A DNA stretch of 31,468 bases from positions 1 to 31,468 of the forward strand of contig CAKRSU010000022.1 of NCBI GenBank assembly GCA_934401755.1, written 5' to 3'. A program made the position numbers and the translations under genes. This DNA is from an uncultured Oxalobacter sp. Its GTDB lineage: Bacteria > Pseudomonadota > Gammaproteobacteria > Burkholderiales > Burkholderiaceae_D. Of this stretch, positions 1-8,442 are shown in pieces. Under the pieces are notes generated by a model. It was given only the letters and a program-made list of their open reading frames with translations. It was not told the origin of the DNA and searched no databases. Every line of letters begins with the position of its first letter. Positions within the stretch are counted from its first letter, which is position 1.

Positions 1-9
1 AAAAAAATA

Positions 10-29
10 GGCACAACATCAAAAACATG
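10..29 (+). repeat. Left terminal inverted repeat of the ISL3-type element
   Basis: This repeat matches the right end at 15 of 20 positions in inverted orientation. It is also the left arm and loop of a local hairpin: 8-19 pairs with 27-38 at 11 of 12 positions around a 7-nt loop. The hairpin could block transcription entering from outside the element, which is a common IS strategy; that role is inferred. Confidence 0.6.
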
Positions 30-76
30 TTATGCCTAAGGGAAATCCATTCCAAGCCAAGAAAAGGAACATTCCC

Positions 77-1252
77 ATGCATACAATATTATCAGGTTTA
101 CCCGAACTAAGCATTACCCGAGTCGTCACCCATAAACCCCTGATCATTGAAGCCAGATGGCGAGGAAAAAAACAATGTCCTCACTGTCATAGCTCATCAC
201 TCAAGCTAAAGGATTCGTTCTGGCGATCAATCAAAAATGGTCAGATTCTCGACAAACTATCTATCTTAAAAATACGCTGTCATAAATACCAATGCCTAAC
301 CTGTCATCGATATTTCAATACCCGAATAAGAGGTATCAGACCCTGGAGTCGTAGTACAGAACCTTTAAAACGCAGTGTCTTTGCCCAATATAATAAAGGC
401 CTCTCCATCACTCAAATCGCTCAAGACTTTCAAATCGGCACCGCAACCGTAGAACGCTACTACCAACAAATGACCCTTCTTGAAAACCGAAAAATCAATC
501 TCCAATGTCCTAAAATCCTCGGTATTGATGAACATCGGTTTACCCGAAAACAAGGCTTTGCCACCACCTTCTGTGATTTAAAAAACCACAAAATCTTTGA
601 TACCACCTTAGGCAGAAGTGAAGCTGCTTTAAAAGAGGATCTCCTTCAATTAAAAGGCAAAAACCAAGTTAAAATCATCTGTATGGACCTGAACAAAATC
701 TATCGCAACATCGCCAAACAATGGTTTCCCAAGGCCAAAATCGTCGCAGACCGATTTCATGTCATTCGTTTAATTAATGAACGCTTTAAACAATGGTTCT
801 TAGACCATGACAATCCGCATCTCGCCTATAACCGTCAAGGCCTCATGCGACTCATGACCTTACAAAAAAACAAACTCACCGATCATGCGAAGAAACGATT
901 AGATGCTTACTTTAATGATCATCCTCAAGCCAGAAGCATTTACCATCTCTGGCAAAACCTCACCCAACTCTTACGCCATAAACACCAAAATACGAGAGAA
1001 TGCCAACAACACATCTCGACATACCTACAATACATTCAACTTCTCAAACTATCAGACTTTGAACCCTTAAAGCGCTTATCGAAAACATTAACGGATTGGA
1101 AAGAAGAAATCTTACGGATGTTTCGTTATACTTATAGCAATGGTATGACAGAAGGCTTTCATCGTAAGATGAAACTCATTCAAAGAAGAGCTTATGGCTT
1201 TAGAAACTTTGAGAACTATCGTTTAAGAGTCAGAGTCCTCTGTGGTCATTAA
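77..1252 (+). CDS. ISL3-family transposase
   Basis: DDE transposase that would cut and rejoin the IS ends. In 391-aa numbering from this start, an N-terminal zinc-ribbon-like region holds CPHC (about 34-37) and CX4CX2C (about 68-76), followed by a helix-turn-helix-like stretch (about 109-130). The DDE core shows GIDEHRF (first Asp about 151), ADRFHVIRL (second Asp) and TEGFHRKMK (Glu) near the C-terminus. The ORF opens at 32, but that ATG sits inside the left-end hairpin and has no Shine-Dalgarno; the ATG at 77 follows AAAAGGA at good spacing and is preferred. It is intact, with no stop or frameshift, and ends at normal family length. It is the only plus-strand gene here and points towards the tRNA operon, which is transcribed against it. 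Confidence 0.93.
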   Translation: MHTILSGLPELSITRVVTHKPLIIEARWRGKKQCPHCHSSSLKLKDSFWRSIKNGQILDKLSILKIRCHKYQCLTCHRYFNTRIRGIRPWSRSTEPLKRSVFAQYNKGLSITQIAQDFQIGTATVERYYQQMTLLENRKINLQCPKILGIDEHRFTRKQGFATTFCDLKNHKIFDTTLGRSEAALKEDLLQLKGKNQVKIICMDLNKIYRNIAKQWFPKAKIVADRFHVIRLINERFKQWFLDHDNPHLAYNRQGLMRLMTLQKNKLTDHAKKRLDAYFNDHPQARSIYHLWQNLTQLLRHKHQNTRECQQHISTYLQYIQLLKLSDFEPLKRLSKTLTDWKEEILRMFRYTYSNGMTEGFHRKMKLIQRRAYGFRNFENYRLRVRVLCGH

Positions 1253-1322
1253 TAGATGTTTGTTATATGTTGTTTTGGAATATTATTAACGATTAATTGA
1301 ATGGTTTGGAATGGAGCCCGCC

Positions 1323-1342
1323 CCTCTTTTTGGTGTAGAGCC
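1323..1342 (-). repeat. Right terminal inverted repeat of the ISL3-type element
   Basis: Read inward on the minus strand it starts GGCTCTACACC, which resembles ISL3-family termini (GGCTCT type). It pairs with 10-29 at 15 of 20 positions. Confidence 0.7.
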
Positions 1343-1362
1343 TATGTTGTGAAAAGGTTAAC

Positions 1363-1436
1363 TGGAGGCAGGAAACGGAATCGAACCGATGTCTACGGCT
1401 TTGCAGGCCGCTGCATAACCACTTTGCTATCCTGCC
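1363..1436 (-). tRNA. tRNA-Cys (GCA)
   Basis: A 74-nt cloverleaf with encoded CCA (1363-1365). The acceptor stem begins GGCAGGA, the T-arm holds GGTTCGATTCC, and the 7-nt anticodon loop CTGCAAA gives anticodon GCA (1402-1404). It is the last gene of the Gly-Gly-Cys operon, 23 bp after the nearer tRNA-Gly. The IS right end is only 20 bp beyond its 3' end and no intrinsic terminator is visible in that gap. Confidence 0.98.
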
Positions 1437-1459
1437 ATAAAATTTATTGAGATAGTAAG

Positions 1460-1535
1460 TGGAGCGGGAGAAGGGTCTCGAACCCTCGACCTCAACCTTG
1501 GCAAGGTTGCGCTCTACCAACTGAGCTACTCCCGC
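1460..1535 (-). tRNA. tRNA-Gly (GCC), copy proximal to tRNA-Cys
   Basis: A 76-nt cloverleaf with encoded CCA (1460-1462). Acceptor stem GCGGGAG, T-loop GGTTCGA type, anticodon loop TTGCCAA with anticodon GCC (1500-1502). It is identical in sequence to the copy at 1591-1666 and is the second gene of the operon. Confidence 0.98.
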
Positions 1536-1590
1536 ATCTTGTGATTTCCTTGTAAGAAATCAATCCCAATACATTCAGATGCAAAAAATA

Positions 1591-1666
1591 TGGAGCGGGA
1601 GAAGGGTCTCGAACCCTCGACCTCAACCTTGGCAAGGTTGCGCTCTACCAACTGAGCTACTCCCGC
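1591..1666 (-). tRNA. tRNA-Gly (GCC), promoter-proximal copy
   Basis: A 76-nt cloverleaf with encoded CCA, anticodon GCC (1631-1633), identical to the next copy 55 bp downstream. It is the first gene of the tRNA operon, about 7 nt after the predicted transcription start of the promoter at 1680-1707. The uvrC-pgsA-tRNA-Gly-tRNA-Cys order is conserved across many beta- and gammaproteobacteria. Confidence 0.98.
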
Positions 1667-1679
1667 GTTAGAGATAAGA

Positions 1680-1707
1680 ATTATATACTGTTCTTATTCA
1701 ATGTCAA
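1680..1707 (-). promoter_or_regulatory. Sigma70 promoter of the tRNA-Gly-Gly-Cys operon
   Basis: On the minus strand, TTGACA (1702-1707) and TATAAT (1680-1685) match both consensus hexamers exactly with a 16-bp spacer. The predicted start near 1673 gives a leader of about 7 nt, typical of stable-RNA genes. It lies in the 53-bp gap between pgsA and tRNA-Gly, so the tRNAs need not depend on pgsA readthrough. Confidence 0.85.
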
Positions 1708-1719
1708 GCTTTTTATAAG

Positions 1720-2328
1720 TCATCTACGCCTCATCATCTGCCAAGCACTATAAAGATAAGACAACATAGAAATAATAGTCATCACTGCAGCTAACCAAAT
1801 TAACCATGTTCCAATTGTTACCAAATCCATTCCAAGCCATTGATGGTAATACAGCAACATAGGTATTGCCCCCATCTGAATAATTGTCTTAATCTTACCT
1901 AATGAGTTTACCGCAACAGATTTTGCCGCACCCAATTTTGCCATCCATTCCCGCAAAGCAGAAATAGTAATTTCACGGCCGATGATTATAAAAGCAATAA
2001 TGGCATTAATCCGATTAAACTGAACAAGTACAATTAATGCCCCAGATACAATCAACTTATCAGCAACAGGATCAAGAAACGCGCCAAATGCGGTTGTCTG
2101 ATTCCACTTACGTGCTAACCAACCATCGATCCCATCTGTTACTGCTGCAGCAATAAATATCCAACCAGCAAAAAAGGATCGCCGCTCAAGTGATATCCAA
2201 GCATCCGGTAAATAAAACATGGCAACCATCAATGGAATCAATGCAACTCGCATCCATGTTAAAAAAATAGGAAGATTAAAGGGTAATGATCGATTTTTAC
2301 GGATATTACTTACTGACTGCATATTCAT
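1720..2328 (-). CDS. pgsA: CDP-diacylglycerol--glycerol-3-phosphate 3-phosphatidyltransferase
   Basis: Inner-membrane enzyme that makes phosphatidylglycerol phosphate from CDP-diacylglycerol and glycerol 3-phosphate, the committed step to phosphatidylglycerol and cardiolipin. The CDP-alcohol phosphotransferase signature is complete: DGIDGWLAR followed by GAFLDPVADK (about residues 65-91). Several hydrophobic helices surround it (about 19-41, 47-63, 93-118, 150-195), and the basic tail ends MMRRR. At 202 aa it is near family length. The start at 2328 has AAGG about 10 nt upstream; a second in-frame ATG two codons later is equally possible. It follows uvrC by 85 bp, as in many proteobacteria. 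Confidence 0.95.
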   Translation of the reverse strand: MNMQSVSNIRKNRSLPFNLPIFLTWMRVALIPLMVAMFYLPDAWISLERRSFFAGWIFIAAAVTDGIDGWLARKWNQTTAFGAFLDPVADKLIVSGALIVLVQFNRINAIIAFIIIGREITISALREWMAKLGAAKSVAVNSLGKIKTIIQMGAIPMLLYYHQWLGMDLVTIGTWLIWLAAVMTIISMLSYLYSAWQMMRRR

Positions 2329-2413
2329 TATCTTAAAACCTTGTTTTTTCCATGCGTAATTCTAATGCACATGCAAAATTTATGCTGATTATTTCAAACT
2401 TTCTTCACTGATA

Positions 2414-4303
2414 TTAATGAAGTTGATTATATATTTGTTGCGCAAGCTTAATCGAAATACCATCAACAGTAGCAAGATCTTCTACTGATGCATCTGCTAT
2501 ACCACGAATACTCCCAAAACGCGCGAGTAATTTTTGCCTCCTTTTAATCCCAACCCCCTCAATTTCCTCAAGTCGAGACATACGTCTTTTCTTATCACGC
2601 TTTGCACGCATCCCCGTAATAGCGAATCGATGCGCTTCATCTCGAATCTGAGCAATAAGCATTAAAACACCAGAATCTTTACCAAGCTCTTGGGATTCCC
2701 TGCCATCAGCATAAATCAGTGTTTCAAGTCCAACACGGCGCCCTTCGCCCTTTGCCACGCCAACAATTCGACTTAGATCATGACCAAGACTTGAAAAAAC
2801 TTCAATTGCAACAGCAACTTGCCCAGCCCCACCATCTATTAATACAATATCAGGCATACTCTCTGGATGATCGACTAATTTCTCATAACGCCGAGTTAAT
2901 ACTTGCCTCATCGCCCCATAATCATCGCCCGGAGCAACATCTAAAATATTATAGCGGCGGTATTCTCCATGCTGCATCATCCCATGATGAAAGACAACAC
3001 AAGATGCTTGGGTCGCTTCGCCTTGTGTATGGCTAATATCAAACCCTTCAATTCGCAAAGCATTAATATCTTCAATACTGGGCTTCATCATTGCAACAAG
3101 CTCTTTTAAACGAGTTTGTTGAGTATCATTACGCTGCAGCATGCGTTCCAGTGCAATATTGGCATTTTTTACGGCGAGTTCTAACCAAATACGCCGCTGC
3201 CCTTGAGGTTGAAAAACAAAATGGAAACGATGCTCTATTTCAGAAGAAAGTGCTTTAATAAACGTAGCATCATTGAAAGTCGTATTGCAAACAATAGTAT
3301 TTGGAATATTACTTTCCATATAATGTTGCAAAATAAAAGCTTTCAGTATATGACTCTCACCAAGTTCTTCTGGCTCATCACTATAATATTCTGAGCCATT
3401 AGTCATAGCTATTGCCGTTGTCACATTACCTGGGAAAAATGCTTTATCGCCAAGATGCCTTCCTCCTCGAACCATTGCAAGATTCACACAAGCATATCCT
3501 TCTTTCATGACAACGGCAATGATATCAACATTCGCATCACTATCTGATTCCATGCTTTGTTGCTCAAGCACTTTCGATAAAGCGATAATCCGATTCCGAA
3601 TATCTGCCGCTTCCTCAAACTCAAGTCGTTCAGCATGCATTGTCATCTTCGTTTGTAATTCTTCAAGAATAATATGATATTCCCCATGCAAAAAACTCAC
3701 CGCACTTTGCACATCCTGCTGATAACGATCTAAAGTAATATGATTAGCACAAGGGCCACTACAACGTTTAATCTGATAAAGTAAGCAAGGACGTGTTCGA
3801 TTTCGAAAAACGCTATTTTCGCAGGTTCTTAAACGAAAAGCTCTCTGTAAGATCTGAATGGTTTCACGCACTGCATAAGCATTTGGGAAAGGTCCAAAAT
3901 ATTGATTTTTCTTATCAATCACTCCTCGATAATAAACAATTCTCGGAACACTTTCTTTAGTGATTTTCAAATAAGGATAACTTTTATCATCCCTAAAAAC
4001 AATGTTATAACGAGGATGTAACGTTTTAATAAGGTTACTTTCAAGTAACAGCGCTTCCATTTCAGACCGTGTTACTGTCGTTTCAAGACGGACAATTCGG
4101 CTTACCATAAAAGCAATACGAGGGGATTGTATCTTTTTTAAAAAATACGAAGATACTCGACGAACAAGATCACGCGCTTTACCAACATAAAGCAACTGAT
4201 CTTTGTCATCAAAAAAACGATAAACTCCCGGCAAATGTGGCAATTGGTGGACTGTCTCTAGCAAATCCCGTTTAGCCACATCAGATGCATCCGCATCTAT
4301 CAT
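2414..4303 (-). CDS. uvrC: UvrABC excinuclease subunit C
   Basis: Makes the 3' and 5' incisions around lesions recognised by UvrA/UvrB in nucleotide excision repair. The N-terminal GIY-YIG nuclease (about 24-100) shows GVYRFF and [11 protein letters not shown] four-cysteine cluster with [13 protein letters not shown] follows (about 160-186), then a UVR/UvrB-binding helix pair (about 210-245), the RNase H-like 5' nuclease (about 385-540, FDISHTQGE and VLIDGGAGQ with catalytic acids) and tandem helix-hairpin-helix motifs (about 570-629). The length of 629 aa is typical. The start at 4303 lacks a clear Shine-Dalgarno, so an alternative nearby start is possible. Gap to nagZ upstream is 36 bp or less, consistent with cotranscription. 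Confidence 0.96.
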   Translation of the reverse strand: MIDADASDVAKRDLLETVHQLPHLPGVYRFFDDKDQLLYVGKARDLVRRVSSYFLKKIQSPRIAFMVSRIVRLETTVTRSEMEALLLESNLIKTLHPRYNIVFRDDKSYPYLKITKESVPRIVYYRGVIDKKNQYFGPFPNAYAVRETIQILQRAFRLRTCENSVFRNRTRPCLLYQIKRCSGPCANHITLDRYQQDVQSAVSFLHGEYHIILEELQTKMTMHAERLEFEEAADIRNRIIALSKVLEQQSMESDSDANVDIIAVVMKEGYACVNLAMVRGGRHLGDKAFFPGNVTTAIAMTNGSEYYSDEPEELGESHILKAFILQHYMESNIPNTIVCNTTFNDATFIKALSSEIEHRFHFVFQPQGQRRIWLELAVKNANIALERMLQRNDTQQTRLKELVAMMKPSIEDINALRIEGFDISHTQGEATQASCVVFHHGMMQHGEYRRYNILDVAPGDDYGAMRQVLTRRYEKLVDHPESMPDIVLIDGGAGQVAVAIEVFSSLGHDLSRIVGVAKGEGRRVGLETLIYADGRESQELGKDSGVLMLIAQIRDEAHRFAITGMRAKRDKKRRMSRLEEIEGVGIKRRQKLLARFGSIRGIADASVEDLATVDGISIKLAQQIYNQLH

Positions 4304-4339
4304 ATCGTAATTAAATACTTAATACTCAGACCAATGATC

Positions 4340-5428
4340 TTATTTTGAATGATCTAACGCTTCTAGCACGATACGCGCTTTTTGATAGCGAGGTTCTTCT
4401 TTCAAAATATCCCAACTCATAGCAGGTTGTTGGGGGATCAATCTGTTTATTCTAGCGCGTAAGATTCGCATTTCTTCATCAGAACGTAATGGCAATCCCC
4501 CTAATAACTCATCTGCATCATGAGGGGCATTACAAACAAGTACCATATCACAACCCGCATCAAACGCAGCGTTAGCTCGATCTATAATCCCTCCTGCTAC
4601 ACTTGCCCCTTTCATACTCAGATCATCACTAAAAATAACTCCGTCAAATCCAAGTTTATTTCGCAAAATAGAAATCCACTTTTTCGAAAATCCTGCGGGC
4701 TGACTATCCACTTTTGGATAGATAACATGTGCTGGCATCACACCCGTTAAACTCATATCCAATGCCCCGTAAGGTGAAGCATCTTCAGACAAAATGACAT
4801 CAAGCTCACGGTCATCAACAGGGATATCCGTATGAGAGTCCCCTACTGCATAACCATGCCCTGGAAAATGTTTCCCACAATTAGCCATACCCGCCATAGA
4901 AAGCCCATAATGCAGATTTTGAGCTAATATGGTAACAACATTAGGATCGCGACTAAAAGAACGATCTCCAATCACAGAAGAAACGCCATAATCCAAATCC
5001 AATACTGGCGTAAATGAAAGATCAACACCACTCGCACGTAATTCTGCTGCGAGTACATATCCCGTTGCAACAGCTGCTCTAACAGCAGCTTTAGGATCAT
5101 CTTGATACAATTCTCCTAACAAACGCATTGCCGGTAAACGCGTAAATCCATCATAACGAAATCGTTGAACACGTCCCCCCTCATGATCAACAGCAATTAA
5201 TATATCGGGTCTTTCTCGCTTAATTTCAGCGGTTAACGCCATAAGCTGATCTCGACTTTGATAATTACGAGCAAAAAGAATAACACCACCAGTTAGGGGA
5301 TGACGAATACGCCGAAAATCTTCTTCTTCCAATCGCAAACCAATGACATCCAACATCACAGGTCCATAGGTATCCCGTTTACCTCCTAGTAGCATACCTC
5401 TTCCCCCTTTAATACTTTTACTAGCCAT
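4340..5428 (-). CDS. nagZ: Beta-N-acetylglucosaminidase (glycoside hydrolase family 3)
   Basis: Cytosolic enzyme that removes GlcNAc from anhydro-muropeptides in cell-wall recycling. GH3 NagZ hallmarks are present: GPVMLDV, GGVILFARN, VDHEGGRVQRF, GKHFPGHG with DSHTDIP (the flexible catalytic His/Asp loop) and FSDDLSMKGA carrying the nucleophile Asp. There is no signal peptide. The frame opens at 5458, but that ATG has no Shine-Dalgarno. GGGAG stands 8 nt before the third ATG of an ATG triplet (start 5428, used here); another ATG at 5395 also has a purine-rich leader and gives 351 aa, closer to the usual length. Start uncertain, identity secure. It lies between acpS and uvrC in the same direction. 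Confidence 0.93.
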   Translation of the reverse strand: MASKSIKGGRGMLLGGKRDTYGPVMLDVIGLRLEEEDFRRIRHPLTGGVILFARNYQSRDQLMALTAEIKRERPDILIAVDHEGGRVQRFRYDGFTRLPAMRLLGELYQDDPKAAVRAAVATGYVLAAELRASGVDLSFTPVLDLDYGVSSVIGDRSFSRDPNVVTILAQNLHYGLSMAGMANCGKHFPGHGYAVGDSHTDIPVDDRELDVILSEDASPYGALDMSLTGVMPAHVIYPKVDSQPAGFSKKWISILRNKLGFDGVIFSDDLSMKGASVAGGIIDRANAAFDAGCDMVLVCNAPHDADELLGGLPLRSDEEMRILRARINRLIPQQPAMSWDILKEEPRYQKARIVLEALDHSK

Positions 5429-5490
5429 CATCATATCTCCCATCAACCAACTTAACATAAGTCGTATTATTATTTTTGCAATATCAATGA

Positions 5491-5886
5491 CTAATCCATC
5501 TTTTCAATAATGACAAATGCCATTGCAAAATCTGCTTCATCTGTCATAGATACCTGTGCTCGCAATCTTCGAGATTCCATATAGCCTTTCATGGCTTTGC
5601 GACAAAATGGTTCTGGTTTTCCACTTTGAGCATTAAGGAATTGAACGGATAACCATGTCATAGGACCTCTCATTCCTAATCCAACCGCTTTTGAAAATGC
5701 CTCTTTTGCAGCATAACGAGTTGCTAAATAACGTAATCCTCGTAATGGCACTCGATGATAACGATCTTTAAAACGAACCAGTTCTTCGGGACCTAAAATG
5801 CGTTCTACAAAACGAATTCCCCATTTATCGAATGCAGTTTGCAAACGAGAAACAGAAACCATATCAGTCCCAATTCCGTAAATCAT
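5491..5886 (-). CDS. acpS: Holo-[acyl-carrier-protein] synthase
   Basis: Transfers 4'-phosphopantetheine from CoA to the serine of acyl carrier protein, making ACP competent for fatty-acid synthesis. The sequence opens with IGTDMV (metal-binding Asp8) and has the second signature RYAAKEAFSKA (Glu62 and neighbouring Lys), both diagnostic of the AcpS-type phosphopantetheinyl transferases. At 131 aa it is normal for the group. The start at 5886 has AGGA a few bases upstream. It is 11 bp from pdxJ, the classical pdxJ-acpS pairing, so the two are almost certainly cotranscribed. Confidence 0.96.
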   Translation of the reverse strand: MIYGIGTDMVSVSRLQTAFDKWGIRFVERILGPEELVRFKDRYHRVPLRGLRYLATRYAAKEAFSKAVGLGMRGPMTWLSVQFLNAQSGKPEPFCRKAMKGYMESRRLRAQVSMTDEADFAMAFVIIEKMD

Positions 5887-5897
5887 TGTCCTAATCT

Positions 5898-6665
5898 CTA
5901 TACTGACTTAATTGAACATCTTGCGCCAATTATTAAAGATTTCATCTCAGAAATAGCATTTTTCCACCCGACAAATACAGCCTGTGCCACGATCGCATGT
6001 CCAATATTAAGTTCTGAAATGCCTTCAATCTTTGCAATTGGTACAACATTACCATAATGAAGTCCATGTCCAGCATTAACTTTTAAGCCATATTTCATCC
6101 CTTTTCTAACACCATCAATAATACGCTGATATTCTTTATCAATACTTTCATGATTTTGAGCATTTGCATAACGCCCTGTATGCAATTCAATGACTAAAGC
6201 CCCTGTTTCAGAAGCTGCTGCAATCTGTTCATCTTCAGGATCAATAAAAAGACTTACCTGAATACCAGCATCTTTAAGACGGCAAACGGCGGTCTTTACA
6301 ACATCAAAATAACGAACAACGTCTAATCCTCCTTCTGTCGTCAATTCTTCTCGACGTTCTGGGACCAGACAAACATCTTGTGGTTTGATTTCGCAGGCAA
6401 AATCGATCATTTCAGGCGTTACAGCAGACTCAAGATTCATACGAGTCATCAATACAGGACGAATCGCACGAACATCAGCATCCTTCATATGACGACGATC
6501 TTCACGTAAATGTAAAGTAATTGCATCTGCCCCTGCTTCTTCTGCCATTAACGCTGCTTTAAGAGGATCAGGATAAGAAGTTCCTCGCGCATTACGCAAA
6601 GTAGCAATATGATCGATATTAACGCCCAATTCAATCACTTGCCCATTCGGTTCCAAAAAACTCAT
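5898..6665 (-). CDS. pdxJ: Pyridoxine 5'-phosphate synthase
   Basis: Condenses 3-amino-2-oxopropyl phosphate with 1-deoxyxylulose 5-phosphate to give pyridoxine 5'-phosphate, the ring-closing step of the DXP-dependent vitamin B6 route. TIM-barrel family markers are visible: [22 protein letters not shown] type start, HLREDRRHM, the [18 protein letters not shown] active-site segment, IELHTGRYA, and [12 protein letters not shown]. The frame opens at 6704, but AGGAGA 7 nt before the ATG at 6665 fixes the start there, giving 255 aa. PdxJ supports B6-dependent enzymes such as TrpB further along. It lies between recO and acpS. Confidence 0.96.
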   Translation of the reverse strand: MSFLEPNGQVIELGVNIDHIATLRNARGTSYPDPLKAALMAEEAGADAITLHLREDRRHMKDADVRAIRPVLMTRMNLESAVTPEMIDFACEIKPQDVCLVPERREELTTEGGLDVVRYFDVVKTAVCRLKDAGIQVSLFIDPEDEQIAAASETGALVIELHTGRYANAQNHESIDKEYQRIIDGVRKGMKYGLKVNAGHGLHYGNVVPIAKIEGISELNIGHAIVAQAVFVGWKNAISEMKSLIIGARCSIKSV

Positions 6666-6719
6666 TATCATTTCTCCTAAAAACTGTATCTGTAATGATT
6701 CCACTTAGTTAATCAATAT

Positions 6720-7514
6720 TTATAATGCTCTTAAGTCCATCAAAATTTTTCGTGTTTGCAAAAAACTTCCATTCAAATGATACGCAAGTAAATAACGCAT
6801 TAATAACTTACTCTGTTGCTGGGTTATCACATCATCATAATTACCTCGTGTCATATCCAGCAAGGTTTTACCAAAAACTTGAGGCACACTTTCATTACCT
6901 TTAGCAAGTCTCGGACCACTTTCAGGTTCTACGATATATAGCCTATCCGGTAAAATCGATAGATTATTTTGAGCATCAATGGATAAATCAGATGCCACTC
7001 CTATCTCTTTTAATAACGCCAATTCAAACATTCGTAATGCTGCTTGAATGGTATCTACGGATGATAAGCGAGTCAGTGCTGCAACATATTCATGATAAAG
7101 TCCTTGATGGGGATCTTCTCGGGCAACCATCTTGAGTAACAACTCGTTCAAATAGAATCCATAAAGCAAAGTCGCCCCCTCTAAAGGTTGCATTCCTCCA
7201 ACCCATTCTGCAGCGATTAATGTTTTAATTTCTGATTTGCCAGTCCAACTTACCTCAAGTGGCTGAAATGTCTGAAGAACACTTCTTAGCTGAGAACCTG
7301 AACGCCGTGCCCCTTTAGCCAATAAAGCAACCCTGCCATAATCTTGAGTAAATATCTCTAATATCAAACTACTTTCGCTATAGGGATAACTATGCAAAAC
7401 AAACCCGGGCTGGTTATAAATACGAACCCCTGTACCCCGTTTGCGCACAGAAATTGTATTTATCAATGGTTTTTCTGGTTGATTTATGACAGTCTTATCC
7501 GTTTTCTCGTTCAT
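6720..7514 (-). CDS. recO: DNA repair protein RecO
   Basis: Recombination mediator of the RecFOR pathway that helps load RecA onto SSB-coated DNA at gaps. After a basic, low-complexity leader of about 30 residues, the N-terminal OB-fold is recognisable (GFVLHSYPYSESSLILEIFTQDYGRVALLAKGAR, about 37-70), followed by the helical domain (LLYGFYLNELLLKM). No zinc-binding cysteine set is visible, as in other proteobacterial RecO. Length 264 aa. The long leader with a weak ribosome site (start 7514) makes the exact start uncertain. It sits 14 bp after era, matching the conserved rnc-era-recO order. Confidence 0.93.
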   Translation of the reverse strand: MNEKTDKTVINQPEKPLINTISVRKRGTGVRIYNQPGFVLHSYPYSESSLILEIFTQDYGRVALLAKGARRSGSQLRSVLQTFQPLEVSWTGKSEIKTLIAAEWVGGMQPLEGATLLYGFYLNELLLKMVAREDPHQGLYHEYVAALTRLSSVDTIQAALRMFELALLKEIGVASDLSIDAQNNLSILPDRLYIVEPESGPRLAKGNESVPQVFGKTLLDMTRGNYDDVITQQQSKLLMRYLLAYHLNGSFLQTRKILMDLRAL

Positions 7515-7528
7515 GACGATCGTTGCAA

Positions 7529-8428
7529 TTATTCGTACCCATAAGCACGAAGCCCTGCTTCATTATCTGCCCAACCCGATTTAACTTTAACCCAAATTTC
7601 CAAATAAACAGGCACGCCAAACAGTTTTTCCATATCTCGACGCGCTTCAATAGAAATTTCTCGAAGTCTTTCACCTTTACGACCGATCATCATTGCTTTT
7701 TGAGCCTCTCGCTCAACGAGCACCGCCGCAAAAACACGAACCAACTTTTCTTTGCGTTCAAATTGCTCAATGACCACTGTACTGGTATAGGGTAATTCAT
7801 CTCCGGTATAACGAAAGATTTTTTCACGGACAACCTCGGATGCCATAAATCGTTCACTACGATCTGTTACATCATCCGGAGAAAAAAATGGAGGATTTTC
7901 AGGTAAATAGCGTCGGATCTCTTGTTCAAGCTGATCCAGTTGATATCGTTGACGAGCAGAAATTGGCACAATTGCAGCAAAGTCCCATTCCTCAGACATT
8001 TTTTTCGCAAATGGCATTAACTCAGCTTTATCCTTTACTTTATCAGATTTATTAATCACTAAAATAGTCGGTACATTTTTTGGAATCAATGCCAATACTT
8101 GCTTGTCCGCAAGGCCAAACACATCATGATCAACAACAAACAAAATGACATCAGCTGACGTTAAAGTATCTTTTACTGTTCGATTTAAATTGCGATTTAA
8201 TGGATTACTATATCGCGTTTGAAATCCAGGCGTATCAATATAAATAAACTGAGTTTCATCATCGGTTTGAATGCCCAATATTCGATGACGCGTCGTTTGA
8301 GCTTTACGGGAAGTAATGCTAATTTTGGCACCAATCAGTTCATTCATGATAGTAGACTTACCAACATTAGGACGCCCAATAATTGCTACATAGCCACAAC
8401 GAAAAGATCCTTTACTATTTTCGGCCAT
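7529..8428 (-). CDS. era: GTPase Era
   Basis: Ras-like GTPase that binds the 3' end of 16S rRNA and supports 30S subunit assembly. G1 is GRPNVGKST (18-26), G2 lies in the [16 protein letters not shown] segment, G3 is DTPG, G4 is NKSD and G5 is PISARQ. The C-terminal KH domain includes the [22 protein letters not shown] stretch spread over two lines of sequence. At 299 aa it is standard. A strong GGAG Shine-Dalgarno 8 nt upstream supports the start. It is 14 bp from rnc; RNase III and Era both serve rRNA maturation. Confidence 0.98.
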   Translation of the reverse strand: MAENSKGSFRCGYVAIIGRPNVGKSTIMNELIGAKISITSRKAQTTRHRILGIQTDDETQFIYIDTPGFQTRYSNPLNRNLNRTVKDTLTSADVILFVVDHDVFGLADKQVLALIPKNVPTILVINKSDKVKDKAELMPFAKKMSEEWDFAAIVPISARQRYQLDQLEQEIRRYLPENPPFFSPDDVTDRSERFMASEVVREKIFRYTGDELPYTSTVVIEQFERKEKLVRVFAAVLVEREAQKAMMIGRKGERLREISIEARRDMEKLFGVPVYLEIWVKVKSGWADNEAGLRAYGYE

Positions 8429-8442
8429 TTATTTCTCCATCT

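Larger units (their letters stand above)
10..1342 (+). mobile_element. ISL3-family insertion sequence, apparently complete, about 1.33 kb
   Basis: A single transposase ORF lies between imperfect terminal inverted repeats: the left end (10-29) and the reverse complement of the right end (1323-1342) match at 15 of 20 positions, both start GGC and share a CAAAAA core. Size and single-ORF layout fit the ISL3 family. ISL3 elements usually make 8-bp target duplications, but the flanks differ (AAAAAATA at 2-9, TATGTTGT at 1343-1350), so none is visible. The right end is 20 bp from the 3' end of tRNA-Cys. The left boundary is inferred from inverted-repeat similarity alone, with only nine flanking bases available. 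Confidence 0.8.

Noticed and set aside
1293..1520. Open frame on the minus strand across the IS end, tRNA-Cys and part of tRNA-Gly
   Set aside because: It is made of tRNA sequence read as protein; the cloverleaves explain it fully.
3699..3707. ACCGCACTT, identical to the Pasteurellaceae uptake signal core
   Set aside because: It occurs inside uvrC and I noticed no further copies; a true uptake signal would be frequent, so this is chance.
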